Assembly: GCA_013397455.1 (NCBI GenBank)
Contig: VYZB01000014.1
Coordinates: 2,171,832-2,235,831 of the forward strand
Length of the DNA stretch: 64,000 nt
DNA from: Crotophaga sulcirostris
Lineage: Eukaryota > Chordata > Aves > Cuculiformes > Crotophagidae
Reading direction: 5' to 3'
Shown: positions 16,406 to 30,782 of the stretch, one piece after another
How the letters are laid out: each line of letters opens with the position of its first letter
Numbering within the stretch: position 1 is the stretch's first letter
The notes under the pieces: generated by a model
What the model saw: only the letters and a program-made list of their open reading frames with translations
What the model was told of the DNA's origin: nothing
Databases searched by the model: none
Translations under genes and position numbers: made by a program

Positions 16406-19400
16406 AAACATATATGCACAGGGCACATAGGAAGAAAGAGGCAGGAGTATTTCTATGGTGCGGGTGGTGGCAAAACAGGGAGAAGGGGTATGGGATTAGG
16501 GGGAAAGCAGCCTTCATCCATGACTGCTCGCAGAGCAGCAGCTGCCACTGTAATTACAAATATTGATGCATTTCCCACAGCTTCTTTTCAAACACACAGC
16601 CTGGTTGAGGTTTTTTTTTATTCGCTCTTTATAATGACAAGTCATTTTCACATCATGGAGAGAAAAGCGCTTGGCTGAAAAGCATTGAACAACTTCTATT
16701 GAGATCTGGGAGCAAACGAGGCACACATCTATTAATTAAGGGGAGTGATGTTTGATGCAAACACCAGTGAGGTGTTTTAACATCGTGTTGTCTGTTAAAA
16801 TAACCCCAATGGTGGAGCAGGTGCTGTCTCAACGTCCTGTTAAGTTCACAGGGCAAGGTGCATCTCTGAAACCTGTGAGAATGTAGCTCTTGCTGCAGAC
16901 TGCTGGTGCACCTGCGGAGCATCGACCAAATGCCCATTGACTTGAACATCAATTTAATGGAAGAAGCTGCTCTTGCTCCCTTCTTCTGAGTGCACTACAA
17001 GTCCCAGAGTGAGTGAGATTTGAGGGTATATGCTCACAGTGCTTTGCTACCCCAGCACCCATCACCCCAGGTGCTGCACTTTTACTAATAGGCAAGTTGC
17101 TAGACTGAGGAACTTCAGTTTGGGTGAAAATATTGGATTATTACTTTAAGGGGGGTTATGTCAGATTAATAACTGTTCAGAAAAATTATACTGTCTGGAA
17201 TTGAGAGCTTTGTGTGTGCAGTGTTGGGGGTTGCTCCTTGGCTGATGGAAATTGCTGTGCCATTGCGTAGAGGTATCCGAGAGACTGGGAAGTGGAGTAC
17301 CTCCAAAAGTACCTCCAGTATCTTTCTTTCTTTTGTTTGGAAGACTAACACTGCTTTCCCAGAAGAGGAATATCCTTCATCTGGTAGAGATGAAGAGAAC
17401 TCTCAGGATGATTTACATTGTGTCTCGAGATCAGACCTTCAAAGGTCAGAGAGCAGGTCCTTAAGCAAGGAAAGCATGATTTAGCCCTCTATAAATGCTA
17501 ACGTTATTAGTGGCATTACAGCAGCAAAGGTAACTTCTGGTTGCATATTTAATCTTCTTCAGCTGTGATTTGACATTATTGAGTGAAAAAAACTGTGTAA
17601 TTGGTTTCTTTCAGTGTCTTTCTATGTTGTAACCACTCAGAAGTAAAGAATCCTGTGCCTCGATGTTATTTCATAAATACCTGGTTAGTGCCCTCTAACA
17701 CCCCATCTGGCTGCAGCGTTCAGCCTTGGCTGCCGTGGCAATCGCTGCTCTGTGACTGGGGCTGCATTTAATTCTGCTTTTGGAACTGATTAAGAATTGC
17801 CTCTTAGATGGGGTTATTTTTCTCTTGAATTCCATTTTCCTTTCACCTCTCCCTGATTTTCCCTTCCTCATCTCTTGCTCTCTTTACTGCTCTTTTTTCC
17901 CTGTGTTGTCTCCTCTGGTAAATGAGATGGTTCTCCTGTTTGATGCATCCTTTCAGGGTGCAGTTTGAGTTTCTGATCGTTCTGTGTTACATGGTGTGGA
18001 AATGACCTGCTTCTAAAATCCCGCCTGCCCCTCAACTCATATGAACCCAGTGTGATGCCAGAGCACTTCTCAGGTATTTGTCCTTGAAGAAACCTCTCTT
18101 TGTCTTGCCTGCTGAGAGACACCTCTTGGCAGTTACTAGTGCATGGACACCATTCATTGTCTGAGGGTTATTCCGATTTATCCAATGCTTATTCCAATGT
18201 GGCATAAAAAAATGGAGAGGTTTTATCCCAGCCCCAGCCAGGACTGCGTGCTGGTGAGTGACGTAGCATCTATTCTTCTGCTTCTTGCATCTTCTAGTTA
18301 ATATTTTTCACTCAGTTCTCACAACTCCGTTCTTTCCTCTCGAAGTGCAAGAATTGCACTTTGACGTTTTCCTAGGGTGACCTGCATGACAGTACCTCCA
18401 TATCACATCTGCTTTCCTCTGTGCCCATGCTGAATCCTGCCCTGCTGTTCTCCAGCACTGTCCCATGGAGGCTGTACCTGCTGCTCTGCTTGCTAGACTG
18501 GCACCCCTGCTCTTTCCCCTGTCCTTGCAGCTCAGGTGCACCAGCCCACCAGCAATTTTGGCTGGAAGAATCACCCTGGACATGCCACTGTCCGTCTGGC
18601 ATGGGGAGGTGTTCCTCACAGCAAAGAAAAAGCACTTTGTGAGACATGGTTTGCTGCTCTGTTGAGCAGAGACAAAGGTGTCCTGGTTAGTGGCCATCAA
18701 ATGCTTGCTGTTAATTGCAGGATACCTCCCAGTTGGCTGGAGGCTGTACCCCCATTTTCCACCCATCAGACATGCTGAGCTCCCTGTTTCATGCATTTTC
18801 TGATTATTTCAGCTCTTTGGCACCTGTCCATTCTGCTGGATCTCACCCTCAATGTGTATTTTCTGATCATTGCCATCCTTGGTCAGATGCCATTTAGACA
18901 CCGGTCCAACTCATCAAGCAACTTGCTTTCCTGCTCAAAGCCTTGGACTCAGCACAGTTAACCTCTGAGGAACCCTGTCATCTTCAGTTTGATGTAGGAA
19001 GTATTTGGTTTGTGCTCACTTCTTTTTTCAGTATTATTTTTTCAGTAGTGTGCATGTATTATCTGTACATATACATACATTAAATATGTTATATATATAC
19101 ACATTATACTATACATTTATAATCACACACACATCCATGAGTTTATCTATCTGTACATATGAAAATGTGCATATAATAAAGCTTGCGTAAGTCTCACTTG
19201 CATTCATTTTCCTCTTAGAGCCTTTTTCTCCTGGAGTTTTTGCTGAGCCATGGTTTTCTGGTTTTGCCCCATTTTGCCTATTAAAATCCATTTTCCAAGA
19301 ATGCCTAAATTTACTTAACTGTTTATTCAATTGACTTTTAATGTCTAGAACCTTTGCAAAGAAACATTCCTGGAGCAGCTATTTTCAGCTACCTTTTTCA

Positions 19401-20223
19401 TACCTACTTATGTTTTGTGCTACTTTACTGGTAGTTTCCATGACAATTATCCCCAGAGTTAGAGGCAACCTTGCCCTTGGTTGCTGTTTTGCAAAGCTGC
19501 CCTTGCTCTTGCCCATCAGAGAATCTGACTGCAGAAGTTTGTGCTCAGTGCAATTTTTTTATTGTCATATCTCTTTCATAGATATTTTTGTATCTATTTC
19601 TCACTAGCACTGTAGGGATGCTGTAGGCTACCACAACATGTATTGTGTTCTGCACCATAGAAATGGTTTGGAGGACAGAGCCATCTCATCCTCTACAGGA
19701 GCAGCATGTTCTGCTAATGAAAGAGGACACACCACCCATGGAAGGACTTGTACAAAGGATTAACTCCACCTGGTGCAAGGTAACCAACTGCCCAACATGA
19801 ATTCCCAACAATGCAGTGGAGCTGGGTTTGGTACCTGCTGGAACAAGAGAGGAGGGTGGCAAGAGCAGGGTTGTGCTGTGTGTACGTGCTGGTTTGCACA
19901 GAGCCTGAGCCCTGGCTGGCTCCTGCCCTTACTGCCCCCCAGCACCAACTCCCCACTGGGCACAGCCTCTGCCAGCCCCATCCTCCCTCCTGGGCACATT
20001 TATCCACAGCCACTCTCCTGCTGCAGTGCTAACCAAACATGAAAAAAAAAGGATTTTGAATATTTGAACTGTAAATTTAATGTTTTGAACCATATATCTA
20101 CTATTTCATCATCTTTTAACATTTTTAGCATCTTCTAGGTGTGTTCCTCTCACTCGTTCCCCTTTTCCTGTTTTCTTCATCCCAGCTCTAGTGACTCACA
20201 GGCATTCCTGAAGTGCCAAGCAA
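16406..20223. other. Intergenic DNA, no gene recognised
   Basis: Unique intermediate-GC sequence. An AT-rich stretch with TATATA and CACACA runs lies at about 19058-19140. No coding exon, RNA gene or repeat end is recognised. Confidence 0.55.
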
Positions 20224-20500
20224 ACACAGAATCCTAGAGCATTTTGGACTGGAAGTGGACATTAAAAACAATCCAGTCCACCCCCCTTGCCACGAGCAGG
20301 GGCGTCTTCAACCTGATCAGGTTGCTCAGAGCCTCGTCCAACCTGACCTTGAATGTTTCCAGAGATGAGGCATCTCCCACCTCTCTGACCAACCTGTGCA
20401 AGTGTTTCACCACCCTCATCATAAAAAATGTCTTCTTTATTTGTAGTCTATCTGTAGTCCTCGTTTAGTTTAAAACCATTACCCCTTATTCTACCCCTTA
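20224..20500 (-). mobile_element. CR1 LINE 3'-end fragment, minus orientation
   Basis: Read on the plus strand, it starts with the reverse complement of a CR1 end (ACAGAATCCTAGAGCATTTT) and continues through CTTGAATGTTTCCAGAGATG, CACCTCTCTGACCAACCTG and TTTAAAACCATTACCCCTTA, the standard CR1 order in reverse. It is opposite in orientation to the fragments at 15968 and 23555 and keeps only about 280 bases. Confidence 0.88.
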
Positions 20501-23500
20501 CGCATCCTTATGTATTTCCTTATTATCCTTATCTACTCAGTCTGGTACATATAACTGAGCTTTCTGTATGATCTACTCTCAATCCTACCAGTGACTCCTC
20601 ACCCTTTCTGTGCATTGTTTTTTTCTTTAGTTGACAATTTCCTTCCATTTTTCCATGTGCTGCCTCCTTTCATTCTTACCTACTTGCGTCCTTCCCTCCC
20701 GCCACCCTCAGCTTCCTTTCCTGAATCCACTTCAGTGTAATCTAAAACACACTGCGTGAAAGTGAAAGCCCAGAGAAATATTTACTCTGGCTCTTGCTAG
20801 CACCTCGCGATGCCAGCGAGTTCTGAGACAGTGGATTCTCAACCCTGCAGTAAAATGAGCCTTTCCAGTAAGTTTAAAATTTGAGTCTTTCTCACAGACT
20901 ACAGTCAGAATGATTGTCAGCTCAAAAAGTACCTTTTAACTAAATTCAAAGGAATGCATTCTGAGCCAATTTTTTGAATTTCTAACATGATAAAACTAAT
21001 TACAATTACCAGCCTGTTACTGAAACAGAAAACATCTAGAATGCCACAATATTTGAAGCTGTATTTTAAGGAATAAACATAGCAGATCAGAGAAAAAACT
21101 TCAAAGTCCAAAGCGATCGTTGTCTTAAGCAGTCTTAATTGCCTGTAAGATAAATGAGAATGAAGAACTGGGGGAAGGAGAGAACCTTGCAGATAGTCCA
21201 CATGGAGAGTGTGAACTGCTATAGCAAATGAGCCTCCAGTACTGAATCATTCCAAATTACCAACCCGCGTGCCCAAATGCCATCCCCTACCAACTGGCTG
21301 ACTTGGCTTGTAGCGTGTGAGGGAGATTGAGAGGTCCCAGTTCAGGTGGTTATGGGGTAATAAATGCTACTGCTGGCTACCAAGAGCAGCTCTTCAAAGT
21401 TCCTCAAGTGTTTGTTCATCCTTGTAGTTACTCTTAGTCACCTCATCTTTGGTCAGATGAAATGCAGAGTTTTGCAGCTGTGCTGGGTGAATTGCTTTGC
21501 CCTGTGGGGAAAAATGATCCCAGTTCTGGGAAAACCTTTGGGTGCTTGCCAGCAGTGTGTGGCCCTCCTTGGGTGGGGAGGGAGATCTCAGTGACATGTG
21601 AGATTGAGCTGGCCTGTGCAGTTTTTTCCACTTAGCTTGAAAAGTCTACTTCTCCCTCTGGAAGGCTTTTTTTTTTTTTCTGGGAAAAGGTTATTATAAA
21701 TAACTGATTGATTAGAGCCTTGACTTGTTCCATTGTCTGCTGGAGGTGGTCTTTGCTAGTCTCATTCTTGCCATGTATGTTGTTCACCATCAGGTTCAGC
21801 CCAGCCACAGCAGAGTTTGGGTGATATTCCTTAACCGATGTGTCTCACCAGGACCCAGAGACGTCCCGTTGTGGGTAGCTGAGGTGGTGAGAGGTTAACT
21901 CCACTTTCCTAAGGGTCGATAATGTTTGATCCTCTCCAGTCCTCATGCTCCGATGTGCATGCAAAACCAGCACCTTGGGAAAAACCTCGATAAGAGCTGC
22001 GTTTCCAAAATGCCACGTGCTTAGGGCTGTGCATGTGCTGAGATGCCCAGCTGAGCTCCTCCATGTGCAATGGCCAGTTGCCTGATTGCAGAGTGCCTAT
22101 CTCACCTCTTCCCAGGCTGGCACGGGTGGTGGAATGGGCTATGGAGAAGTCCAAGGGGTGGCAGGAGGAATTAGAGGAAAGGAGGCAGTGGAGAACCAAC
22201 CCCTACGTTCACCAACCCACCATGCCCTGCAGCTTTGTCTCAAAGTGTTAGCCAGGAGCGGGCTTGGGGGTGAGACCCCTAAAAACAGAGATGGGGTGAG
22301 TGATGGGGAGCAAGAAAGAGAAGACGAAAGTGGCAGGGTTCCTGAGATGGGCCTGGGAATCATGCCTGGAGCTGTAGCTCCCAAACCACATCTTTCTGTG
22401 TGTGGTTGGACTTGCCATGGTGCCCTGGGGATGTGAATTTTGGAAGTGGTCACGGCTCACTTCTTCTCGAGCTGTGGTGTTTATGGCCGGCTGTGGTTTT
22501 GGCTCACGGTTCCTGTTTCAGCTTCTCCCGAGATGCGTGGTTTGGGTATGACCCTTCCCTGCAGCACAGGGGTTTGTTCCCATGTTCCGAGGGCTGGGAG
22601 GGTGTTGTTGAAGGTGGCTTCCCCGGGATCCCTTCCCAATGGTGACGGAGCTGAGGTGTGGCTGCTCTGCGGTCCCTGTCTGTTGTGACAAGGCAGCTGA
22701 TATTTTATTCCAAGTTAGACTAACCATGAAAATGCGCTGGACACTGGAAAGAGATGTCTTGAGCACACAAAGCAGCTTACAATCCTGAGAAGAGAGGAGG
22801 GAATTTTTCCTTTGGCAGAAAGACATGCATAGCGAGCACTCTTGTTTTTAATAAGCTCACAAAGCTTTCTTGAAAGCCAGGGATTTTTTTTTTTCCATCC
22901 TGAACACATGAGGTATTTTCATTTCATAATGAATGCGTGTTATGTCCAACTTCCAGAAAGCCTTTCAAATGAAAAAAAAAAAGCAAAGACTTTTTCATGA
23001 TGCTGAAGCAAACAGGGTGGAAGTAATCATGAAACAAAATGCTGGAATATTTGCTCTGTGCTCAGAGATTGTGTGACATCTTGTACTGTCTGAGGCAGCA
23101 CCGGATAATAATCATACGTGCAAATCTCCCAGACTGGGGCAACAGGGAGAGGAGCCAATCTCTGTGTCTCCATAGAGCTGGAAGAAACCTCAGATATTTC
23201 TGTTTGTCTGCAGAACAGCTGGGGACTTCTCAGACATGAATCTAATTAAGCATATTCCTCACCACAAACACTTCAAGTCCTGTTTCTGAGATCTGAATGT
23301 CTTTCCAAAATGAAGCCTTAGGAATATTGCTTTTATGCAGTGTGCTTGGTTTTTTGTTGGTTTTTTTTTTTTTGATCTGGGCAAAATTAAATTACAGTTA
23401 TAGGCTCAGAGCAGAATTTACTGGAGTCAATAATATTGACTGATATTTGGGTATCAGCACAATGTCATGATGGCCCAATTTAAACAAGAGGCCCAAGAGG

Positions 23501-23554
23501 GCTCCCAGTGGCGATGTGGATATTGGAGTTGGCCAGACTGAGGCTGGGGTGACA
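20501..23554. other. Intergenic DNA, no gene recognised
   Basis: Unique sequence with short poly-T and poly-A runs near 21668, 22885 and 23352. ORFs of 60-116 codons around 22.1-22.8 kb overlap each other on both strands and look like chance in GC-rich DNA. Confidence 0.5.
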
Positions 23555-24105
23555 TAGTGGGCAAGTGATTGTCCCCCTGTACTCAGCACTGGTAAGGCTG
23601 CACCTCAAATCGTGTGTTCAGTTTTGTGCCCCTCACTACAAGCTCACTCTGAGCTGCTGGAGCGCATCCAGAGAAGGGAACGGAGCTGGGGAAGTGTCTG
23701 GAGCCTGGGGTTCTGGGAGTGGCTGAGGGACCTGGGCTGTTTAGTCTGGAGAAGAGGAGGCTGAGGGGAGACCTCATTGCCCTCTGCAGCTCCCTGAAAG
23801 GAAGTTGTGGTGAGGCAGCTGTTAGCCTCTTCTCTCAAGTAACAAGTGATAGGACAAGAGGAAACGGCCTCAAGTTGTGCCAGGGGAGGTTTAGACTGGA
23901 TATTGGGAAAAATTTCTTTATGGGAAGAGTGGTGAAGCATTGGAACAGGCTGCCCAGGGCAGTGGTGGAGTCATCATCCCTGGAGGTCTTCAAAAAACAT
24001 GTAGACATGGCACTTTAGGACATGGTTCAGTCAGCACAGTGGTGCTGGGCTGACATTTGGACTTGATGATCTTAAAGGTCTTTTCCAACCTTAATGGTTC
24101 TATAA
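23555..24105 (+). mobile_element. CR1 LINE 3'-end fragment
   Basis: About 550 bases with clear CR1 phrases: GTGATTGTCCCCCTGTACTC, GCTGGAGCGCATCCAGAGAA, GTCTGGAGAAGAGGAGGCTG, TAGACTGGATATTGGGAAAA, and the terminal GATCTTAAAGGTCTTTTCCA followed by TTCTATAA. The 99-codon ORF at 23719-24018 is a remnant of this element, not a host gene. Confidence 0.93.
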
Positions 24106-27100
24106 CATTTGGTCCTCTTCACCCAGCAGTGGGTGTTCTCCCTGCCATGGGTACTGGAGCCCCATTCCTGCCTCCCACCCTGCCCCAGGTTTGCAGATGG
24201 TCAGGTTAGGACCAAAATTCAAAGAATGAGTTTTTTTCTCCTCTGCTAACCACATCCCAAGCTTTAAAATACTGCATTTCTTTTCTTGGTAAAGGGCTTA
24301 ATACAGCAAAGGGCTTAGCTGGAGCCTTTCCATTCTGCCCGGGATGTGGAGTGGTGCAAGCCTGGCTGCCCAGGTGCCATGTGAGCAGCCAGACCTGCTA
24401 CCTGCAGCCTGTCCCTGCTTCCTCTGGCACTGGGTGTACTAAACTGCTTCAGCAGCACAAATCCCCTGCATGGCTCTGCGAGCTGTCTGCAGAGAGAGCA
24501 ACTGTGCCCAGCCCAGCCCTGCCAGCTCCCCACTAAGACCTCATGGGAGCCCAGCCCCACCACAGCTCTGCAAACCACCAATTTCCAGTCCCGCAGCCAC
24601 TTTGTTTTCAAGCCTGGGTTTCAAATCAACCAGAAGAAACATTGCTACTCACTTCATTATCTGCTTGGTTTGTTTTGTGGCACAAGATTACCACAGACCT
24701 CTCTACTGCTTTTGAAAGCCCTCTCTGCATTTCTTGCAGATTTGGATTTGGAATATTCCAGAGAATAAATTAATCTGAGGAAAATCCCAGTATTGATGTC
24801 CTGCAGTTTTCATCCATCTGCCTTTTTTCCCTACTATCTTGAATTCCACTCTTAATCCAGTTGATGCCAAGCATAAGGCTTGCACGGGGCTGGTCCTAGG
24901 TTTCAGGTCCTGCTCTCTGCTGCAGCTAAGATACAGCCTGGCAAGGCTTGTTGGCAAAGCCACATACCCTAAAACCATCTACTACAACTGGAAAAAAACA
25001 GGTAAGCTTTTGGTCATGTAAGCTCTTCCTTGAGTCCCTTATATGTAAAGTTATTTGTCTGTTCTCCTCAGATAGTTTGATTTATGTTCATTTGCATATA
25101 CCATGTGTAGTGAGATCCAGTGAATTCTCCCGATATGTTTTCACTTTTGTGAGAAACGTGATGGGAAGTGGAAGATATGATCATCTCTCTCCCTAGTGGC
25201 ATCAGTAAATATCACACATATCAGATTAAACCCTTGACATTTTTCCAGCAGTGTGAAATTTGCTTGAAGATGTTGGAAAATGAGTTATAGATGTGAAAGC
25301 AAGGCTTGGAATATGAATGTAAACACGTTAACCCTAAAACCGGTGTCATTTGCTTTCACTGATACCTTAGCACCTGGAGCTGGAGGGGCTGTGAGGGAGA
25401 GCTCCCACCATGGCAGCAGAGACTGGGGGTGAGTAGGATGTGAGCCATGGGACAGAAATACCTTTTGGCTCTTAAATAGTGATGGACAGCTAAATCCTGC
25501 CTAGGGATCCTCCAGGATGCACCCCAGCAGTGAAGTGGGACAGCACTGGCTCTAGCGGGTGCTGGGGCAGTACTGGATGTATTCCTGCCCCAAGGTCAGG
25601 GTGTAAACCTTTCCTGCAGCAGTGTGGCCCTGGGGAGAGCTACCTTGCAGCTTGTGCATGAAAAATACACTTTTCACTTAGCTGGAAAAGACAAAATCCC
25701 TCAGGGATTACTACAGCACAGCCACCCACCTGCAAAAGATTGGGGATTTGAGGTGGCAGTCTGGGCAGGATGAGTCTTTGACCTAGAAGCCAAGGTCAGG
25801 ACTCCCATATCTCTTACAATGAAGCTGGGTTTAGTTTTTTTACTGCAAAAAAACCTCCAGCAGGTTTTCAGACGCTTCTACCTCTGCCATGCCACAGTTG
25901 AGAGGTGCACTAGATCAACAGTTTTGGATTTTTCATTTTCTGCTTTCACATCCTCCCAGTAAAACCCAGTCCTGGTATGATGAGCCCATCTGAGCACAGC
26001 ATATCCTGCTCAATGGCCTTCAGTCTCCTCCATGGATATGTGCAGGGCATCAGTGAGCAGCAGTACCAGAGCAAAAACTGAGAAACAGAAGAAATATCAC
26101 GTATTTGAAGGAACAGACTGATTTTAATTCAGAGGAATTGTTGTGACAATTACAGTATTCAAAGCAGTTTCGATGCTTCTTATTAATTTCTTCTGCATTT
26201 TCCATTTTCCCCCTCGCAGATGACCCAGACAGAACTTGATTGCAACTGCTGCTTTTGAGTGTGGTGGTTCCTTATAAGCGATTAGGAGTGCAGCATCCAC
26301 TGGAGTTGCCATGGAGATGCCAAGGCTGATTGTAAGCCAGGTGATTCGCTCCCGCCGCAACTGAGCACTGCTCATCCCTCCTCAGGGACACGGGCTGCTT
26401 GGAGAGATCAGTGTGGACAAGGTGCTGGATTGGCTTGAGAGAGACCCATGCACCAGAGGGATGAAGCTATTGGGAGCAAAAGGGATGAGCCTGAGACCTA
26501 CATCTGCAAATGGAGATGGGCTAACAGCAGGAGTTCACAACCTCTGTGAGCTGAATATCCCGAATCTCTGTCCCAAATATCCTGGGTCCAGTCTTTGGCA
26601 GATGATCTCAGGTTGGCCTTGCTGACCTGGCCGAGAGCTGCTCCGAAGGAGCTATGGCTGGGTGTTTATGCCCCCATCAGAGGAGGGGGTAGCTCTTTCT
26701 GGGGTCGTGTTGAAGCACTGAGAAATCTGGTCTTTCAAAATTTGGCAAGCATGGTGTAACTTGCAGTACAGTATTAGCATAAATTAGCTGAGAAGTCTTT
26801 TATCTGTAGCAGAGTGAAAGTTGCTGTTTGGCAGCAGGTGGCTTGCTTTTATGCAACAGATATTCTGTCTTCACTTCATAAACATCTATCAGATAAAAAG
26901 GTGATGTGGTTGACACACAGCTCATCTATTCTTAGATCTGCCATTTGGGAACATGGTTTCACTGCCTGGATCTGGCTGGAAGCGTGTACCAATTCACAGG
27001 CAGGAAGGTTCTTCACTGGTAATAAATTTTGACTCCAATATATATGCAAGATGAGCAGACATCCTCTCTGTCCTGGCTGAAGGCTGCAGCATGCACTCAG

Positions 27101-30100
27101 CCACTGCCAATGTTTTGTGTGCTTACCTTTGCCCAAAAAATCAGCCTTTTGACACCCAGTGCTGCTCTGGGGTGTGGAGAGGCCTCTCCTCACAGAGTCC
27201 AACTTCAGGCAGCCCATCAGACTGCTGGGCACCAACTGGGGCACATATGCTCTATCATTACTTTATATATATCTTACTATATATATATATATATAAAAAA
27301 AAACTATATGTGTTTCCTACTTTATAGATATCCTACTCTGAAACCATTTTTGTCTCTCTTGAAATAACAAAGTTAGAACAGTCCTTACAGATTTCAGTCG
27401 TCTGAGTGAAGGTCAAGAATCCTTTTTTTTCCTTCTTTTGAGAACAATGATTGTAAAAATATTGCCAGATATGGAAACAGGGTCAGAAAGGTGTGATTTA
27501 AATGGGGCAGAGCACTGAATGAAGTGACAGGAGACCTAATTATGGGATTGAAACTATGAGATGAAATAGGTAAAAATCTCACAGGAACTTGAATCTCCTT
27601 GTATTTTGCGCAGGAACTTGAAATGCTTTTTTGTCTTCTCGCCTCAGCCTTTTAGAAATCAGTACATTTTTAGCTAAAAGTTGGAGACAAGGACCAAATG
27701 GCCTTGTCATTAAACAGCGCTTCTGAGTTGTCCAAGATCAGCTGGAGAGGTGTTCACGTTTTCTTCCGTGTGTTCAGGATTGGGTGGCTGACCTTGGAAA
27801 TGTGAGTGAAGTCAGGGGAAACAGGTGGGCTTTTTTCCCACTTTTTTCATCTTGGAGTTTGTGATCACCACCACCACATGTCCAATACTACTTGGACATC
27901 CCGAAGTTCAAACTTGCTTGTGCAAATGGCATTTGCCAGGATAAACCTCAGAAATTACCAGCCATAAATCTCAGAAATTCAGGCTTTTGAAAGCCTGAGA
28001 CCTACAATCTGAGGGAGGAAATCGGGCATCATGTTAAAGTTGTGTTGAGGAAATGTCCCCATGCCTTATGCTGTGCTTCAGGAGAGGAATAAGGAATGTG
28101 TGTGTTGCAAGTGGGCAGAGGGGTTGGGATGCTGCTGGGCAGCCTGGTAAAATTTGTTTGCTCAGTCCTTTGCTGGGAAGGTGTTGGTAATGCATTAGTG
28201 ACAGGAAAATACTAGTTTGTGGGTATATGTAGCCCACTCCCACTGTTCATGAGGCTCTTCCTTTCCCAAGGCACTATGAATAAATAATGTGGTAGGAAAA
28301 TGAAGGCAATGTGGTTATCAGGGCTATTAGATGAAAGCACATAGGGAAATGATTTAGATCTGGATATTCTGCCTATAGTTTAATGTAGTGGCTATTGGAG
28401 AAATCGCTTCTCTGGAAGACCACATATGCTGATGGGAAGAGGGTATCTCACCAGTTCTGGGATGAGCTTATCTTTAGGAAGGAGTGTTGTGGAATCTCGC
28501 TCCACGTTGGTGAAACTTGATTACTGCCTTATCATTCAGAGCTCGAGGGATATATTCATGCTGTTATTATAATACGTTGTTTCCCCACAGCTCCTCACAT
28601 AAATGATGGAGGCTGTGATGCAGAACTCTGTGTGTGTGTGAATGCAGGAGAGGGAGAGCCTTGTGCCTCTCTAAATGAAAATCCATCTGCTTTCCATGCT
28701 GGAGGTGGATGCTCAGTGCAGAGCGAGGGCTGCTTGCTTTGGCTGTCCCAGGGAGCAGTGGTCAATGTTGGGATTCAGGCTGCATGCACTGGGATTGGGA
28801 AACTCACAGTGGCTTTGGGGACAGAGATGTGGCTTCTCTGGCAGCCGCTCCAATCCTAAATCTGCCCAAAGCAGCAGCTCACAGTCCCCTCCATCCCTGC
28901 AGCAGTGCTCATTGCTGCTTCTGGCGGGAGGGCACAGAGGTGGGAGCAGAGCAAAGCCGTGCTGGGGTGCTCACACCCCTGACTATTGCTGGTCCACAAG
29001 GCAGGACCCCTGGCAGCCTGAGCCCACCAGCTTGTGGAGGGACACTGATCCCAGGCCTGACCCTTAAATCAGCTTATTTATTCCCTGCAAAGCCTGCGAC
29101 TTGAACCCTATTTTGATGCAAACAGGTAGGGAACTTGGTGGTGGTGCTGAGGGATATCCCAGAGGGTGCCAGCACATCCCAGTCCCCCTTGGCTGAGTGT
29201 GGAGCAGGTGGCAGAGCTGGAGGTGCAGTTTCCATTGGTGGTTGTGCTAAAGGCATTTGGCTACTTCATTGGTGAGAAACAGGTGAGGGGACATTTACTG
29301 GGAGAACCTTTTGCCTTCTCTGCCAAGAGCACAGCAACAAACCCCCTTGCAGGGACTCAGGAACATTGTGAGCTCTCCAGCAGGTTGTTAAAAAATCATT
29401 TTCATTACGAAGCAGAAATCCCGCTGCTGAGAAAGATCTCTTCATGCAAGCAGATTTGGGCTTGCTAACCAGCATTTTCCATTTCCAGCCAACTCAAGTC
29501 GCATGGAAGACACTCTGGTTGTCTTGCCAAAAGATGGGTCCAGGCCACACCAAGGGAAAAATATTCCTGTGGATAACAGCCCTTTTTAGTTTTACCATGA
29601 ACAAACCCTCAGTCCTCCAGAATCCATGCGTGCAGTGATGACAGCACGGTCTTCTCTCTGGAGAGGGAATTGCCTTCTGGACAGGACCCCGTGCCCAAGC
29701 ACTCAGCACTTACAGCAGCCCTGCAAGTGTTTGATCTCCGTGCCTCGCTCACTGCCTCTGAGCCTTGGCACAAGCCTCTGCTTAATTTTATACTATTTTT
29801 GCCCATTCCTTACCTTGCTTCATTTCTCATCCCTGTTTCCTACTGTTCATGTAATTGAATCCAGTACTCAGTGCCCAGTTACAGAGAACTCGGAGTATTG
29901 CATTGAGCTATTTGATTTTAGAACTTTATCACCTGTGAAAAAAATTTACATTACATATGGAACGAAAATAAAAATTTTAACTTCTTTGAAAGGAAAAATG
30001 GTTTTGAACAATTTTCATTTTACTCTTCGTGTCTTTAAACTGCCTCAATATTCTAGTAATAATTTTAGGTTGTTTTGACTTGAAAGAATCAAAGTATGTC

Positions 30101-30782
30101 TTTTCTGACAAGGTTGACAGATGCTTTGATTGATGCTAGCTGAAATCAGGTCTTTCAGTCTAAGAAATGTTTCAACATCATTTGCATACAAACAGGGACC
30201 TAGACAAGCACTGGAAAATTTCTTGCACTTGCAAATCCTGACACTTGAGACAAATAAAAGGAATTTTACTCCTTGAGCCCAGCAGATGCTCAACAATAAT
30301 GATGTTCTCGTCAACATTAGTTTGAAACTTCGAATTATGAAAGTGATACTGGGAGATTTTTGCTTTTTTTATTTCCCCTATAGACAGGCTCTCCTGGCAC
30401 ACTCTTGGCTGTTAACAAGCAAGGAGCATTACAGGCAACAATCTCTGGGGCTGCAATAAAACCTCCATGGGGAGCGATGCTTGTTCGCTCCAGTTCTCTG
30501 TGCATCCCAAATCAACGTCCTCTCTTTGTATCTTTTGCCATAAACGATTATGTTCATAAATATGCAAAGATTTGCTTCCTCTGAGCAAATCCTTCCACCA
30601 TCACAGCTGAGCCAGGTGAGGCTTACTCCCAGTGCTGCAAACTGGGACATGAACTGCTGGGAGCCCCGGTGGCAGGAGGGGAGGCTGTGGAACATGGCCC
30701 ATGCTTCTGTCGGGAGATGCCCTGCTGCCCCTTCCCAGGGCTGACCACCGTGCTGCTGGGCACTCAGCATGGGGGACAGCTT
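24106..30782. other. Intergenic DNA, no gene recognised
   Basis: Unique sequence with an AT dinucleotide run at 27263-27296. A stretch around 26100-26380 has balanced composition and an X-box-like motif. An AT-rich stretch lies at 29900-30100. No coding exon or RNA gene is recognised. ORFs of about 130 codons at 28.7-29.1 kb overlap in two frames and have no domain. Confidence 0.5.
27263..27296. repeat. AT dinucleotide microsatellite
   Basis: Two blocks of alternating TA separated by CTTAC, followed by an A run at about 27295-27303. Confidence 0.85.

Noticed and set aside
23719..24018. 99-codon ORF that looks protein-like
   Set aside because: It is the degenerate 3' part of a CR1 LINE, not a host gene.
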